Origin: Planctomycetota bacterium
GTDB lineage: Bacteria > Planctomycetota > UBA1135
Length of the DNA: 8,969 nucleotides
Assembly (NCBI GenBank): GCA_027021325.1
Contig: JALUUN010000396.1
Coordinates: forward strand, 1 to 8,969
Reading direction: 5' to 3'
Part shown: piece by piece, positions 1 through 7,104 of the stretch
Numbering within the stretch: the stretch's first letter is position 1
Layout of the letters: the number at the start of each line of letters is the position of its first letter
Notes under the pieces: generated by a model
The model's database searches: none
The model's input: only the letters and a program-made list of their open reading frames with translations
What the model was told of the DNA's origin: nothing
Translations under genes and position numbers: made by a program

Positions 1-204
1 GCCGTCGTGGATGATCATTTCCAGGGTCTCGCCGCGCGGCGTGCGGGCACGCAGGAGCCCGGAGTCGGTGAGGGCCAGCATCGGCGCGTGCCGCGGCAGG
101 ACGCCGAACAGGCCGTCCTCGCCGGGAAACTGCAGACTCGCCACCTCGGTCTCGAGCTGGACCTTCTCGGGGCTGACGACGCGCAGGGTGAGGGTGCCGG
201 CCAC
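1..204 (-). CDS. atpC: F1 ATP synthase epsilon subunit, N-terminal part (cut by window edge)
   Basis: This is the epsilon subunit of the F1 central stalk, which links gamma to the c-ring and modulates ATPase activity. Only the first 68 residues are present, covering most of the N-terminal beta-sandwich. The C-terminal helical domain lies beyond position 1. The family motif GLFGVLPRHAPML occupies about residues 31-43, preceded by SPEK at 11-14. The start is GTG at 204-202. An in-frame TGA (the atpD stop, 216-214) lies four codons upstream, so no earlier start is possible. No Shine-Dalgarno is visible. The gap after atpD is only 9 nt, which suggests translational coupling. It is the last visible gene of the operon. 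Identity rests on motif plus position and is secure. Whether the C-terminal inhibitory helices exist cannot be seen. Confidence 0.95.
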   Translation of the reverse strand, partial: MAGTLTLRVVSPEKVQLETEVASLQFPGEDGLFGVLPRHAPMLALTDSGLLRARTPRGETLEMIIHDG

Positions 205-213
205 GAAACTGGA

Positions 214-1647
214 TCAGAGGCGGGAGGCCTGCTCGACGGCCTCCTCGATGCCGCCGACCATGTAGAAGGCCTGTTCGGGAAGCTCGTCGTGCTTGCCCTG
301 GAGGATCTCCTCGAAGGAGCGCACGGTCTCGTCCTTGGGCACGAAGCGCCCGGGGACGCCGGTAAACTGCTCGGCCACGAAGAAGGGCTGGGAGAGGAAG
401 CGCTGCAGGCGCCGCGCACGGTGCACGATCAGCTTGTCCTCGTCGCTCAGCTCCTCCATGCCGAGGATGGCGATGATGTCGCGCAGGTCGGTGTAGCGCT
501 GGATCACGCGCTGCACCTCGGTGGCCACGGCGTAGTGGTGCTCGCCCACGACCTGCGGGTCGAGCATCCGGCTCGTGGACTTCAAGGGATGGACCGCCGG
601 ATAGATGCCGAGCTCGGCGATGGCCCGGTCCAGAAGGATCGTCGAGTCCAGGTGCGCGAAGGTCGCGACCGGAGCCGGGTCGGTGAAGTCGTCCGCCGGC
701 ACGTAGACCGCCTGCATCGAGGTCACCGAGCCCTTCCTGGTCGAAGTGATCCGCTCCTGCAGGGCGCCCATCTCCGAACCCAGGGTCGGCTGGTAGCCCA
801 CCGCGCTCGGGATCCGGCCCAGCAGCGCCGAGACCTCGGAGCCGGCCTGCACGAAGCGGAAGATGTTGTCCACGAAGAGGAGGACGTCCTTGCCCTCGAC
901 GTCCCGGAAGTACTCGGCCATGGTCAGGCCCGAGAGCGCCACCCGCAGGCGCGCGCCCGGCGGCTCGTTCATCTGGCCGAACATGAGGACCGCGTTGTCG
1001 ATCACCGACTGGCTCTCGCCCTCCGGCGTCGTATAGGTGGCCTCGGACATCTCCAGCCACAGGTCGTTGCCCTCGCGGGTCCGCTCGCCGACGCCGCAGA
1101 ACACCGAGAAGCCGCCCTTCTCCACCGCGGTGATCCGGATCAGCTCCTGGATGAGCACCGTCTTGCCGACGCCCGCGCCCCCGAACAGGCCGATCTTGCC
1201 GCCGCGGGCGAAGGGGCAGAGGAGGTCGACGACCTTGAGGCCGGTCTCGAAGACCTCGGTCACCGCCTCCTGCTCCTCGAACTTCGGCGCCGGCCGGTGG
1301 ATCGGCCAATGGTCGTCGGCCTGGACCTCGCCCTTGAGGAGCTTGTCCAGGGGACGCCCCAGGAGATTGAAGACCCGGCCCATGGTTCCCTTGCCGACCG
1401 GCACCTTGATGGCGTCGCCGGTGTTCACGCAGGGCATGCCCCGGCGCAAGCCGTCGGTGGAGGCCAGGGCGACGCAGCGGGCGAGGTCGTCGCCGAGGTG
1501 CTGCGCCACCTCGAGCACCAGGGGCTCGGCGCCGTCCCGCGGCACGTGCACCGCGTAGTTGATGCCGGGCAGCTCGGAATCCGGGAAGGCCACGTCGACC
1601 ACCGGTCCGAAGATCTGCTTGATGGTTCCTTGAGCTTGGGCGGTCAT
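214..1647 (-). CDS. atpD: F1 ATP synthase beta subunit (catalytic)
   Basis: This is the catalytic subunit, making ATP from ADP and phosphate in the alpha3beta3 head. It has 477 residues, full length for the family. The N-terminal barrel covers about residues 5-80. The Walker A motif GGAGVGKT is at 156-163, the catalytic glutamate at E188 in GVGERTREGND, the Walker B region LLFVD ends at D260, and GRIPSAVGYQPTL begins at 277. The DELSEED-type segment that contacts gamma reads MEELSDED at 397-404. The ATPase signature is PAVHPLKSTS at 350-359. Histidine and lysine stand where many homologues have aspartates (VDPLDSTS). The start is ATG, preceded by a pyrimidine-rich stretch (CTTCCTCCC) with no Shine-Dalgarno, 33 nt after atpG. 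All catalytic residues are present, so the enzyme should be active. Confidence 0.99.
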   Translation of the reverse strand: MTAQAQGTIKQIFGPVVDVAFPDSELPGINYAVHVPRDGAEPLVLEVAQHLGDDLARCVALASTDGLRRGMPCVNTGDAIKVPVGKGTMGRVFNLLGRPLDKLLKGEVQADDHWPIHRPAPKFEEQEAVTEVFETGLKVVDLLCPFARGGKIGLFGGAGVGKTVLIQELIRITAVEKGGFSVFCGVGERTREGNDLWLEMSEATYTTPEGESQSVIDNAVLMFGQMNEPPGARLRVALSGLTMAEYFRDVEGKDVLLFVDNIFRFVQAGSEVSALLGRIPSAVGYQPTLGSEMGALQERITSTRKGSVTSMQAVYVPADDFTDPAPVATFAHLDSTILLDRAIAELGIYPAVHPLKSTSRMLDPQVVGEHHYAVATEVQRVIQRYTDLRDIIAILGMEELSDEDKLIVHRARRLQRFLSQPFFVAEQFTGVPGRFVPKDETVRSFEEILQGKHDELPEQAFYMVGGIEEAVEQASRL

Positions 1648-1680
1648 GGGAGGAAGGTGCTCGGGCGCAGGAAGGGGGGC

Positions 1681-2559
1681 CTACAGGGCTTCGGCCCCGG
1701 ACACGATCTCGAGGATCTCGCTGGTGATCTTGGCCTGGCGGGCCTTGTTGTAGTCGCGGGTGATCTCGGCCTTCATCTCGCCGGCGGCGTCGGTGGCGTT
1801 CTTCATGGCGAAGCGCCGCGAAGCGTACTCGGAGGTCACGGATTCCAGGAGGGCATGGAAGACCGAGGTCTCCAGGTAGCGCGGGATCAGCCTGCCCAGG
1901 AGGGTCGGCGCGTCGGGCTCCAGGATCAGGTCCGGAGCCAGGCCCGTGTCCTCCTGCTCGGCCGGGGCCACGGGCAGGAAAGCGTCCACCCGGGGCATGT
2001 ACTTCATCATGCTGACGAAGCGCGTGTAGCACAGGCGGACCTCGCAGGTCTGGCCCCCCAGGAAGCCCTGGACCAGCATGCGGCTGACGCGGGCGGCCTG
2101 CTGGAAGTCCAGCTTCTCCAGGGAAAGATCCTCCAGGAAGGCGCGCACCGGGTAGCCCTTGCGGTGGGCGTGCTGCACCGCCTTGCGGCCGATGGCAAGG
2201 ACCTCGAAGGAGCGGCCCTCGGCCTCGAGGGAGGCGGCCTCCTGGTCCAGGCGGCGGCCGGCATTGGTGTTGTAGGCGCCGCAGAGGCCGCGGTCGGAGC
2301 CGACGAAGAGGATCCAGACGGGAGCGTCCTCGCGGCCGCGCCGGAACAGGCGCGCCGTGTCCTCGGGGAGGTCGGCTCCAGCGCTGCTGCTCAGCCGCTG
2401 CACCAGGCCCGCGATCTCGCCGGAGTAGGGCCTGGCCGCCACCGCCCGCTCCTGGAAGCGGCGCAGTTTCGTCGTCGCCACCATCTCCATGGCGCGGGTG
2501 ATCTTCTGGATGTTCCCGACGCTGGTGATGCGCTGGCGAAGGTCGCGGAGGTTGGCCAC
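1681..2559 (-). CDS. atpG: F1 ATP synthase gamma subunit
   Basis: This is the central rotor shaft inside alpha3beta3. It has 292 residues, normal for the family. The N-terminal helix carries SVGNIQKITRAMEMVA (13-28) followed by KLRR. The central domain has LFVGSDRGLCGAYN (84-97). The C-terminal helix contains EYASRRFAMKNATDAA (244-259) and ends in the gamma signature ITSEILEIVSGAEAL (278-292). The start is GTG at 2559-2557, with GGAG four bases upstream (2567-2564), one of the few recognisable ribosome sites in the operon. It ends with TAG at 1683-1681. It lies 48 nt after atpA and 33 nt before atpD. About 15 extra residues around 195-220 (acidic, proline-rich, EQEDTG) probably form a surface loop of the Rossmann-like domain. 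No cyanobacterial-type regulatory cysteine insert is evident. Confidence 0.98.
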   Translation of the reverse strand: MANLRDLRQRITSVGNIQKITRAMEMVATTKLRRFQERAVAARPYSGEIAGLVQRLSSSAGADLPEDTARLFRRGREDAPVWILFVGSDRGLCGAYNTNAGRRLDQEAASLEAEGRSFEVLAIGRKAVQHAHRKGYPVRAFLEDLSLEKLDFQQAARVSRMLVQGFLGGQTCEVRLCYTRFVSMMKYMPRVDAFLPVAPAEQEDTGLAPDLILEPDAPTLLGRLIPRYLETSVFHALLESVTSEYASRRFAMKNATDAAGEMKAEITRDYNKARQAKITSEILEIVSGAEAL

Positions 2560-2607
2560 GGTGCTCCAGGGATGCGCGGGGGTGGGACGGCGATCCGGGT
2601 CTCGGGC

Positions 2608-4188
2608 TCAGGCGGCAGCCTCGAACCGGGCGAGGAACTCGTCCACGGCCTTTCCGACACGCTCGGCGATCTCGTCGCTCCACTGGGTCTTCCAGCCGTT
2701 CAGTTCCTCCATGAGATCCGGATGGTTGAGCTTCATGGACTCCACGAAGCCCTTCTCGAAGTCCTGGATCCGGTCCACCGGAAGCCGGTCCAGCTTGCCG
2801 GAGGTGCCGGCGAAGATGCTGACAATCTGGTCGGCGTTGTCCAGAGGCTGGTACTGCCCCTGCTTCAGGAGCTCGACCAGGCGTGCGCCCCGGTTCAGGG
2901 CCTGCTGGGTAGCGGCATCCAGGTCGGAGCCGAACTGGGCAAAGGCCTCGAGTTCGCGGTACTGGGCGAGGTTGATGCGCAGGCCGCCGGCGACCTTCTT
3001 CATGGCCGGGGTCTGGGCCGATCCGCCCACGCGGCTCACCGAGATGCCGACGTTCACCGCCGGCCGCACGCCGGAGAAGAACAGGTTCGACTCCAGGAAG
3101 ATCTGGCCGTCGGTGATCGAGATCACGTTGGTCGGGATGTAGGCCGAGACGTCTCCTTCCTGGGTCTCGACCACCGGCAAGGCGGTCAGGGAGCCGCCGC
3201 CGGCGCTGTACTTCCCGGGGTTCAGTTCGTGGGCGTTGTCCGCGAGTTTGGCGGCCCGCTCCAGCAGGCGGCTGTGCAGGTTGAAGATGTCGCCCGGGAA
3301 GGCTTCGCGGCCAGGCGGCCGGCGCAGGAGCAGCATGACCTGGCGGTAGGCGGCAGCCTGCTTGGTCAGGTCGTCGTAGGCGATCAGGACATGGCGCCCG
3401 GCGTCGCGGAAACGCTCCGCCATGGCGGTGCCGGCGTAGGGCGCGATGAACTGCATGGAGGCCTCATCGGAGGCCGAGGCGTTCACGATGATCGTGTAGG
3501 GCATGGCGCCCGCCGCCTCCAGCCGGCGCTGTACGTCCACCACCGTGGACTGCTTCTGGCCGACCGCCACGTACACGCAGATCACCTGATCCGGGTTCGC
3601 CGGATCGCCGCCGCCGGTCTTCTTCTGGTTGATGATGGCGTCCAGGATCAGGGCGGTCTTGCCGGTCTGGCGGTCGCCGATGATCAGCTCCCGCTGCCCC
3701 CGGCCGATGGGGATCATGGAGTCGATGGCCTTGATGCCGGTCATCATCGGCTCCTTCACCGGCTGCCGCTCGATGACGTTCGGAGCATCCTGCTCGATGG
3801 GCCGCAGATCCTCTTCGCCGCTCTGGATCGGGCCCTTGCCATCCAGAGGCTGGCCGAGGGCATTGACCACGCGCCCGGCCAGGGCCAGGCCGGTGGGCAC
3901 CGAGATGATGCGCCCGGTGCTGCGCACGGTATCGCCCTCCTTGACCTTGGAGGCGTCGCCGAGGAGCACGCAGCCGACGTTGTCCTCCTCCAGGTTCAGG
4001 GCCATGCCATAGACCCCGCCCGGAAACTCCAGGAGCTCGGACATCATGCAGTCGTCCAGGCCGTAGACCCGGGCGACGCCGTCGCCCACCTGGAGGACGG
4101 TGCCCACCGACTCGGTGGCGGTGGCGGCCTGGAAGCCCTCGATCTCCTTCTTCAGGATGGAGGTGACTTCGGAGGGATGCAGTTCCAT
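2608..4188 (-). CDS. atpA: F1 ATP synthase alpha subunit
   Basis: This is the non-catalytic nucleotide-binding subunit that alternates with beta in the F1 head. Its 526 residues are slightly above the usual 500-515. The N-terminal helix MELHPSEVTSILKKEI binds delta/b in homologues. The barrel domain shows VGDGVARVYGLD at 34-45. The Walker A is GDRQTGKT at 171-178, YDDLTKQ is at 271-277 and PGREAFPGDIF at 292-302. The family signature PAVNVGISVS is at 376-385. The arginine finger is R386 in SRVGGSAQT, which completes the catalytic site of the adjacent beta. The start is ATG at 4188-4186, 45 nt after atpH, without a Shine-Dalgarno. A short GGGDPANP insertion (192-199) follows the Walker A helix, and this and the C-terminal tail explain the extra length. 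Identification is certain. Confidence 0.99.
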   Translation of the reverse strand: MELHPSEVTSILKKEIEGFQAATATESVGTVLQVGDGVARVYGLDDCMMSELLEFPGGVYGMALNLEEDNVGCVLLGDASKVKEGDTVRSTGRIISVPTGLALAGRVVNALGQPLDGKGPIQSGEEDLRPIEQDAPNVIERQPVKEPMMTGIKAIDSMIPIGRGQRELIIGDRQTGKTALILDAIINQKKTGGGDPANPDQVICVYVAVGQKQSTVVDVQRRLEAAGAMPYTIIVNASASDEASMQFIAPYAGTAMAERFRDAGRHVLIAYDDLTKQAAAYRQVMLLLRRPPGREAFPGDIFNLHSRLLERAAKLADNAHELNPGKYSAGGGSLTALPVVETQEGDVSAYIPTNVISITDGQIFLESNLFFSGVRPAVNVGISVSRVGGSAQTPAMKKVAGGLRINLAQYRELEAFAQFGSDLDAATQQALNRGARLVELLKQGQYQPLDNADQIVSIFAGTSGKLDRLPVDRIQDFEKGFVESMKLNHPDLMEELNGWKTQWSDEIAERVGKAVDEFLARFEAAA

Positions 4189-4233
4189 GCTTGGCGTGGG
4201 AGGGATTCCCGGGGAGGTGGATCGGAGGTCGGT

Positions 4234-4800
4234 CTAGGCGTCGGAGGAAGCAGCGGCTCCCAGATCAGCGGTCTGCAGGCGGCGGCGGACGCGCTCCAGG
4301 CGGCCGCGGACACTGCCGTCGTAGCGGGTGCTGCCCAGGGTCACCCGGACGCCGCCCAGGAGCTCGGGGACGTGGCGGGGCTCCAGGCGCACCTCCAGGC
4401 CGGTGGCCCGGGAGAGCGCCGCCTCCAGCCCCCGGCGGGCCTCGTCGTCCAGGGGCAGGGCGCTCTCGACAGTCCCCCGCAGCCGCCCCTGGTGCCGGTC
4501 CAGGAGGTCCTGGAAGGCCCGGGGCAGGAAGGGCAGGAGGGCCTGCCGCGAGCGGCGGCCGAGGACCGCCAGGAGGCCGGCGGTCAGGGTCGAGAGGCGG
4601 CCGCCCAGGGCCCGCTCCAGGAGCGCCTGCTTGCGGCGCGACTCGACTCGCGGGTCGGCGAGCCAGGCGGCGACCTGCGGCTCCGCAACCATCGCCTCCA
4701 GGGAGCGCAGATCCGCGGCCACCCGGTCCAGGGCGTCCTGCTCGCGAGCGGCCTCGAAAAGCGCCCGGGCGTAGCGGCTGGCAGCGGCGGGGAGAGCCAT
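4234..4800 (-). CDS. atpH: F1 ATP synthase delta subunit (peripheral stalk cap)
   Basis: This is the delta (OSCP-like) subunit that joins the top of the alpha3beta3 head to the b stalk. It has 188 residues, a typical length. The N-terminal helical bundle begins ASRYARALFEAA (7-18), the usual delta opening. The C-terminal domain carries LLGGVRVTLG (147-156) followed by YDGSVRGRLERVRRRL (160-175), the most conserved part of the family. The tail is short and Ala/Ser-rich. The start is ATG at 4800-4798, only 4 nt after the atpF stop. GAGG lies just 2 nt before the ATG, too close for an ideal ribosome site, so coupling to atpF translation is likely. Arginine content is high, in keeping with the genome's GC. 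Delta sequences diverge quickly, but the C-terminal motif and position make the call firm. Confidence 0.96.
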   Translation of the reverse strand: MALPAAASRYARALFEAAREQDALDRVAADLRSLEAMVAEPQVAAWLADPRVESRRKQALLERALGGRLSTLTAGLLAVLGRRSRQALLPFLPRAFQDLLDRHQGRLRGTVESALPLDDEARRGLEAALSRATGLEVRLEPRHVPELLGGVRVTLGSTRYDGSVRGRLERVRRRLQTADLGAAASSDA

Positions 4801-4804
4801 GGCC

Positions 4805-5347
4805 TCAGTTCCGGCTCACGTCGTCCTGGAAGGCCTGGAGCAGGCGCTTCTGGTCCTCAGGGCTGAACTCCCGCTGGACGACGCGCTCGGCCACCTGGAT
4901 GGCCAGGGCCACGGCCTCCAGGCGCAGGGTCTCCCGGGCGGCGCCGAGGGCGCGTTCGATCTCCTCCTGGGCGCGCTGGCGCTCGCGCTCGGCCTCGGCC
5001 CGGGCCTTGGCCTCGAGATCGGCCTGCAGGGCCTCGGCACGCTGCCGCGCTTCGGCCACCTGACGCGCCGCCTCGGCCCGCGCACGATCGAGGTCCTCAC
5101 GGATCGAGGCCTTCATCTGCTCGACCTCCTCGCGAGCGGCCTCGGCCGCCCGGGCCGCCTCCCGTGCCTGGTTCTCCCGGTCGTCCAGGGCTCGGGCGAT
5201 GGGACCGAAGACCACCTTCCACATGGGCACCAGGGCCAGCAGGAAGATCAGGATGGTCCAGAAGTAACTGGACTGCCCGACATCGAACATGCTGGACAGG
5301 CCGCCGGACTCTTCCGAGGCCAGGAGGAGTGCGAGGGTCGGTTGCAT
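4805..5347 (-). CDS. atpF: F0 ATP synthase subunit b (peripheral stalk)
   Basis: This is the membrane-anchored stator subunit, acting as a dimer to hold alpha3beta3 still against the rotor. It has 180 residues. A single transmembrane helix spans about 28-48 (SYFWTILIFLLALVPMW) followed by FGPIARAL, the usual b-subunit junction. Residues 52-155 are a long Ala/Glu/Arg-rich amphipathic helix suited to the right-handed coiled coil. The C-terminal AERVVQREF... region binds delta. The first 27 residues form a longer N-terminal segment than in E. coli b and look weakly signal-like (MQPTLALLLA). An alternative start is Met20 (MFDVGQ), but neither start has a strong Shine-Dalgarno. There is only one b gene in the window, so a homodimeric stalk is inferred rather than the b/b' pair of phototrophs. 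It lies 86 nt after atpE, across the strong hairpin. Confidence 0.95.
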   Translation of the reverse strand: MQPTLALLLASEESGGLSSMFDVGQSSYFWTILIFLLALVPMWKVVFGPIARALDDRENQAREAARAAEAAREEVEQMKASIREDLDRARAEAARQVAEARQRAEALQADLEAKARAEAERERQRAQEEIERALGAARETLRLEAVALAIQVAERVVQREFSPEDQKRLLQAFQDDVSRN

Positions 5348-5381
5348 CGGCTCGTCGGGATCGGGAGGCGGGCCCCGTCAC

Positions 5382-5414
5382 CGGCTCCCGCCCCCCTCTC
5401 GAGGGCGGGAGCCG
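5382..5414 (-). promoter_or_regulatory. Strong intercistronic hairpin between atpE and atpF
   Basis: There is a perfect 12-bp inverted repeat: CGGCTCCCGCCC at 5382-5393 and GGGCGGGAGCCG at 5403-5414, with a 9-nt loop. In the atp transcript it lies 19 nt after the atpE stop codon and 34 nt before the atpF start. No T-run follows on the transcribed strand, so it is not a classic intrinsic terminator. By analogy with 3' stabilising stem-loops in polycistronic mRNAs, it could protect the atpE message from 3' exonucleases or mark a processing site, raising c-subunit yield. The role is inferred. The repeat itself is directly visible. Confidence 0.8.
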
Positions 5415-5433
5415 CGGTTCCCGCAACGGAGGG

Positions 5434-5733
5434 TCAGGCCTGCTTGAGGGCGATCAGGAGCGCAACCACCACCGCGAACAGGGTGGCGCCCTCGATCAGG
5501 GCCGACAGGATGAGGGCGTTGCCCTTGATGTCGCCGGCGGCCTCGGGCTGGCGGGCGATGGCCTCGTTGCCGGAGGAAGCAGCCTTGCCGATGCCGGCGG
5601 CGCCACCGATGACGGCAAGGCCGGCGCCAATGGCGGCCAGCGGAATCCACTCCGAGGTCGAAGCGGCCTCCTGGAGGACGGGGGCCGCAGTCTCGGCGGC
5701 TTCGGTGAGGGCGGGAAGCAGGGAGGTGAACAT
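5434..5733 (-). CDS. atpE: F0 ATP synthase subunit c (proton-type rotor ring)
   Basis: This is the c-ring proteolipid that carries ions across the membrane and drives rotation. It has 99 residues, longer than the usual 70-90 because of an N-terminal segment of about 28 residues (rich in Ala, Glu, Thr) before the first transmembrane hairpin helix (about 31-56). The cytoplasmic loop is ARQPEAAG (60-67), diagnostic for subunit c. The second helix carries the ion-binding carboxylate E81 in SALIEGATLFAVVVALL. Na+-type rings have Gln in helix 1 and an EST-like motif in helix 2. Here the aligned residues are I48 and E81-G82-A83, so a proton ring is inferred. The start is ATG at 5733-5731 with AAGGAG 11 nt upstream and a second GGAG abutting the ATG. 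The N-terminal extension might be a cleaved or inserted leader, which cannot be decided here. Confidence 0.97.
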   Translation of the reverse strand: MFTSLLPALTEAAETAAPVLQEAASTSEWIPLAAIGAGLAVIGGAAGIGKAASSGNEAIARQPEAAGDIKGNALILSALIEGATLFAVVVALLIALKQA

Positions 5734-5750
5734 CTCCTGGGTTTCTCCTT
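5734..5750 (-). promoter_or_regulatory. Ribosome binding site of atpE (double Shine-Dalgarno)
   Basis: On the minus strand AAGGAG (5750-5745) and CAGGAG (5739-5734) lie in tandem ahead of the atpE ATG at 5733. The first has an 11-nt spacing, while the second abuts the start codon. Most other genes in the operon (atpZ, atpI, atpB, atpA, atpD, atpC) show no such sequence. The subunit needed in the most copies therefore has the strongest visible ribosome site. The link to stoichiometry is inference. Confidence 0.75.
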
Positions 5751-5772
5751 GAGGTGAAGTGCGGGAACTTCG

Positions 5773-6645
5773 TTAGTGGTCGGGGTGCAGGCACATCCCC
5801 ACGAAGATCACGCTGAGCAGCGTGAAGATGTAGGCCTGCAGGAGGGCCACGAAGCCCTCGATGATCATGATGAAGACGCTCATGCCCACGCCCACCGGCG
5901 TGATCCCCAGCCCGGCACCGGTTCCCATGTTGGTGCCGAAGTAGAAGATCAGGCCCATGAAGGACAGGAGCACGAGGTGACCGCCGGTCATGTTCGCGAA
6001 GAGACGGACGGTCAGGGCAAAGGGCTTCACGCAGAGGCCGATGAGCTCGACCACGAACATGAGGGGCACGAGCCAGGCCGGGAGGCCGTGCGGGATCAGG
6101 TTCCTCCAGAAGGTCAGGGGCCCCTGGACCAGCATCCCGCCAAGGATCATGCACAGGAAGGTGACGGTGGCGAGGCCGGCGTTCGTGTAGGCGCTGGCCG
6201 TCGCGGTGGCGCCGAAGGGAACCAGCCCCAGGGCGTTCTGCACGAAGATGAAGAAGAACAGGAACAGGAAGAGCGGCAGCAGGCGCTGGCCGTGATGGCG
6301 GTCCATGTACTGGAAGACCACTTCCTCGCGCAGCCATCCGGCCCAGCCGGCCATGACCCGCTGGAAACCGCCGCCACCGCCACTCCGGACGGCGCCCGCG
6401 ACGCCGCGGAAGGCCAGGAACAGGAGCAGGACCGCAAGGATCTGGTAGGCCTGGATGTTCCAGACCGTCAGCCCGAAGAGGCGCAGGGGCTCGCCGTCTC
6501 CGTGGTGCCCGAGGAAGGCCGAGCCCAGGATGTCGTCCCGCTGGATGGGATGCGGGAGCACGTGGCCGAAGAGAACCTCGAACGGATTCCGGCCTTCCCC
6601 GCCGGAGAGGGCGGGGCGGAGGGCCAGGAGGGTCGGAGGAGCCAA
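5773..6645 (-). CDS. atpB: F0 ATP synthase subunit a (ion channel half-sites)
   Basis: This is the stator membrane subunit that provides the two half-channels next to the c-ring. It has 290 residues as called. The conserved helix-4 region has VELIG (E200) and KPFALTVRLFANMTGGH with the essential arginine at R214. The last helix has EGFVALLQAYIFTLL (263-277) with E263 and Q270. The C-terminus ends in HPDH. Transmembrane segments are visible at about 62-80, 122-145, 155-175, 190-208, 222-237 and 250-285. The start is uncertain. TTG at 6645-6643 is the only ATG/GTG/TTG codon between the in-frame atpI stop (6696-6694) and the conserved NPFEVLFGHV segment (20-29), but it has no Shine-Dalgarno. A GTG at residue 29 would cut into that segment. 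CTG at residue 7 is possible. Gene identity is secure. Confidence 0.97.
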   Translation of the reverse strand: MAPPTLLALRPALSGGEGRNPFEVLFGHVLPHPIQRDDILGSAFLGHHGDGEPLRLFGLTVWNIQAYQILAVLLLFLAFRGVAGAVRSGGGGGFQRVMAGWAGWLREEVVFQYMDRHHGQRLLPLFLFLFFFIFVQNALGLVPFGATATASAYTNAGLATVTFLCMILGGMLVQGPLTFWRNLIPHGLPAWLVPLMFVVELIGLCVKPFALTVRLFANMTGGHLVLLSFMGLIFYFGTNMGTGAGLGITPVGVGMSVFIMIIEGFVALLQAYIFTLLSVIFVGMCLHPDH

Positions 6646-6693
6646 GGCGGACTCGAGGGGGGAAGAGGGTGGTCGGGGAGATCCGCGCCCTCC

Positions 6694-7089
6694 CTAGGAC
6701 GCGGGAGGCCGGGGGGAAGGGCCGATCCGGTCCGTCCCGCGGGGCCCGCTCCGGCGCAGGGCCCGGCGCAGGAGCCAGGCCTCGCCCAGGAGCGCGGCGG
6801 GCAGGAAGGACAGGAGGAAGGGGGCGGGGGCCCAGGCTCCGGAGAGGGAGCCTGCGATCCCGCCGGCAAGGAGCAGGGTGAGGCGGGCGAGGAAGCCGAG
6901 GGCGAGGTCGCCGAGGAGCTCCGGCGAGCGTCCTCGGGACCGCGCCCGGTCCTCCCGGTGCCGGGCGGCAAGGTCCAGGAGGAAGGTCAGGAGCCAGGCC
7001 GCCCCCCAGCCGAGACCAAGGCCGGTCCGCCAGGCGGGCGGCCACCAGGGCAGGCTGAGGAGGCCGAGGAGGCAGGCGAGGAGGGGCAC
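6694..7089 (-). CDS. atpI: AtpI-like small membrane protein of the ATP synthase operon
   Basis: This is a 131-residue hydrophobic protein between atpZ and atpB, the usual place of ATP synthase protein I. In other bacteria AtpI assists c-ring assembly or Mg2+ supply and is not a structural subunit. Four hydrophobic segments can be drawn at about residues 1-16, 22-42, 59-80 and 87-107. Basic stretches (RHREDRARSRGR at 43-54, RRALRR at 108-113) lie between and after them. The C-terminal tail is Pro/Arg-rich. There is no catalytic motif and similarity to AtpI is by topology, length and position only, since the family is poorly conserved. The start is GTG at 7089-7087, 15 nt after the atpZ stop and without a Shine-Dalgarno. 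It ends with TAG at 6696-6694. It could instead be an unrelated operon-specific membrane protein. Confidence 0.65.
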   Translation of the reverse strand: MPLLACLLGLLSLPWWPPAWRTGLGLGWGAAWLLTFLLDLAARHREDRARSRGRSPELLGDLALGFLARLTLLLAGGIAGSLSGAWAPAPFLLSFLPAALLGEAWLLRRALRRSGPRGTDRIGPSPRPPAS

Positions 7090-7104
7090 GGCGGACAGGC
7101 CGTC

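Noticed and set aside
7..4866. A 1,619-codon open frame on the plus strand
   Set aside because: It is the exact codon-register antisense of atpC-atpD-atpG-atpA-atpH, open because the sense genes lack TTA, CTA and TCA codons and share a frame. The translation is low complexity (His, Gly, Leu, Asp, Gln) with no family motif.
5382..5414. Intrinsic terminator splitting the atp operon after atpE
   Set aside because: The stem is strong, but no U-run follows on the transcribed strand and essential subunit genes continue downstream. A stabiliser or processing stem is more likely.
5434..5733. Na+-coupled c-ring
   Set aside because: The helix-1 Gln and the Ser/Thr after the key Glu are missing (I48, G82, A83), so proton coupling is more likely.
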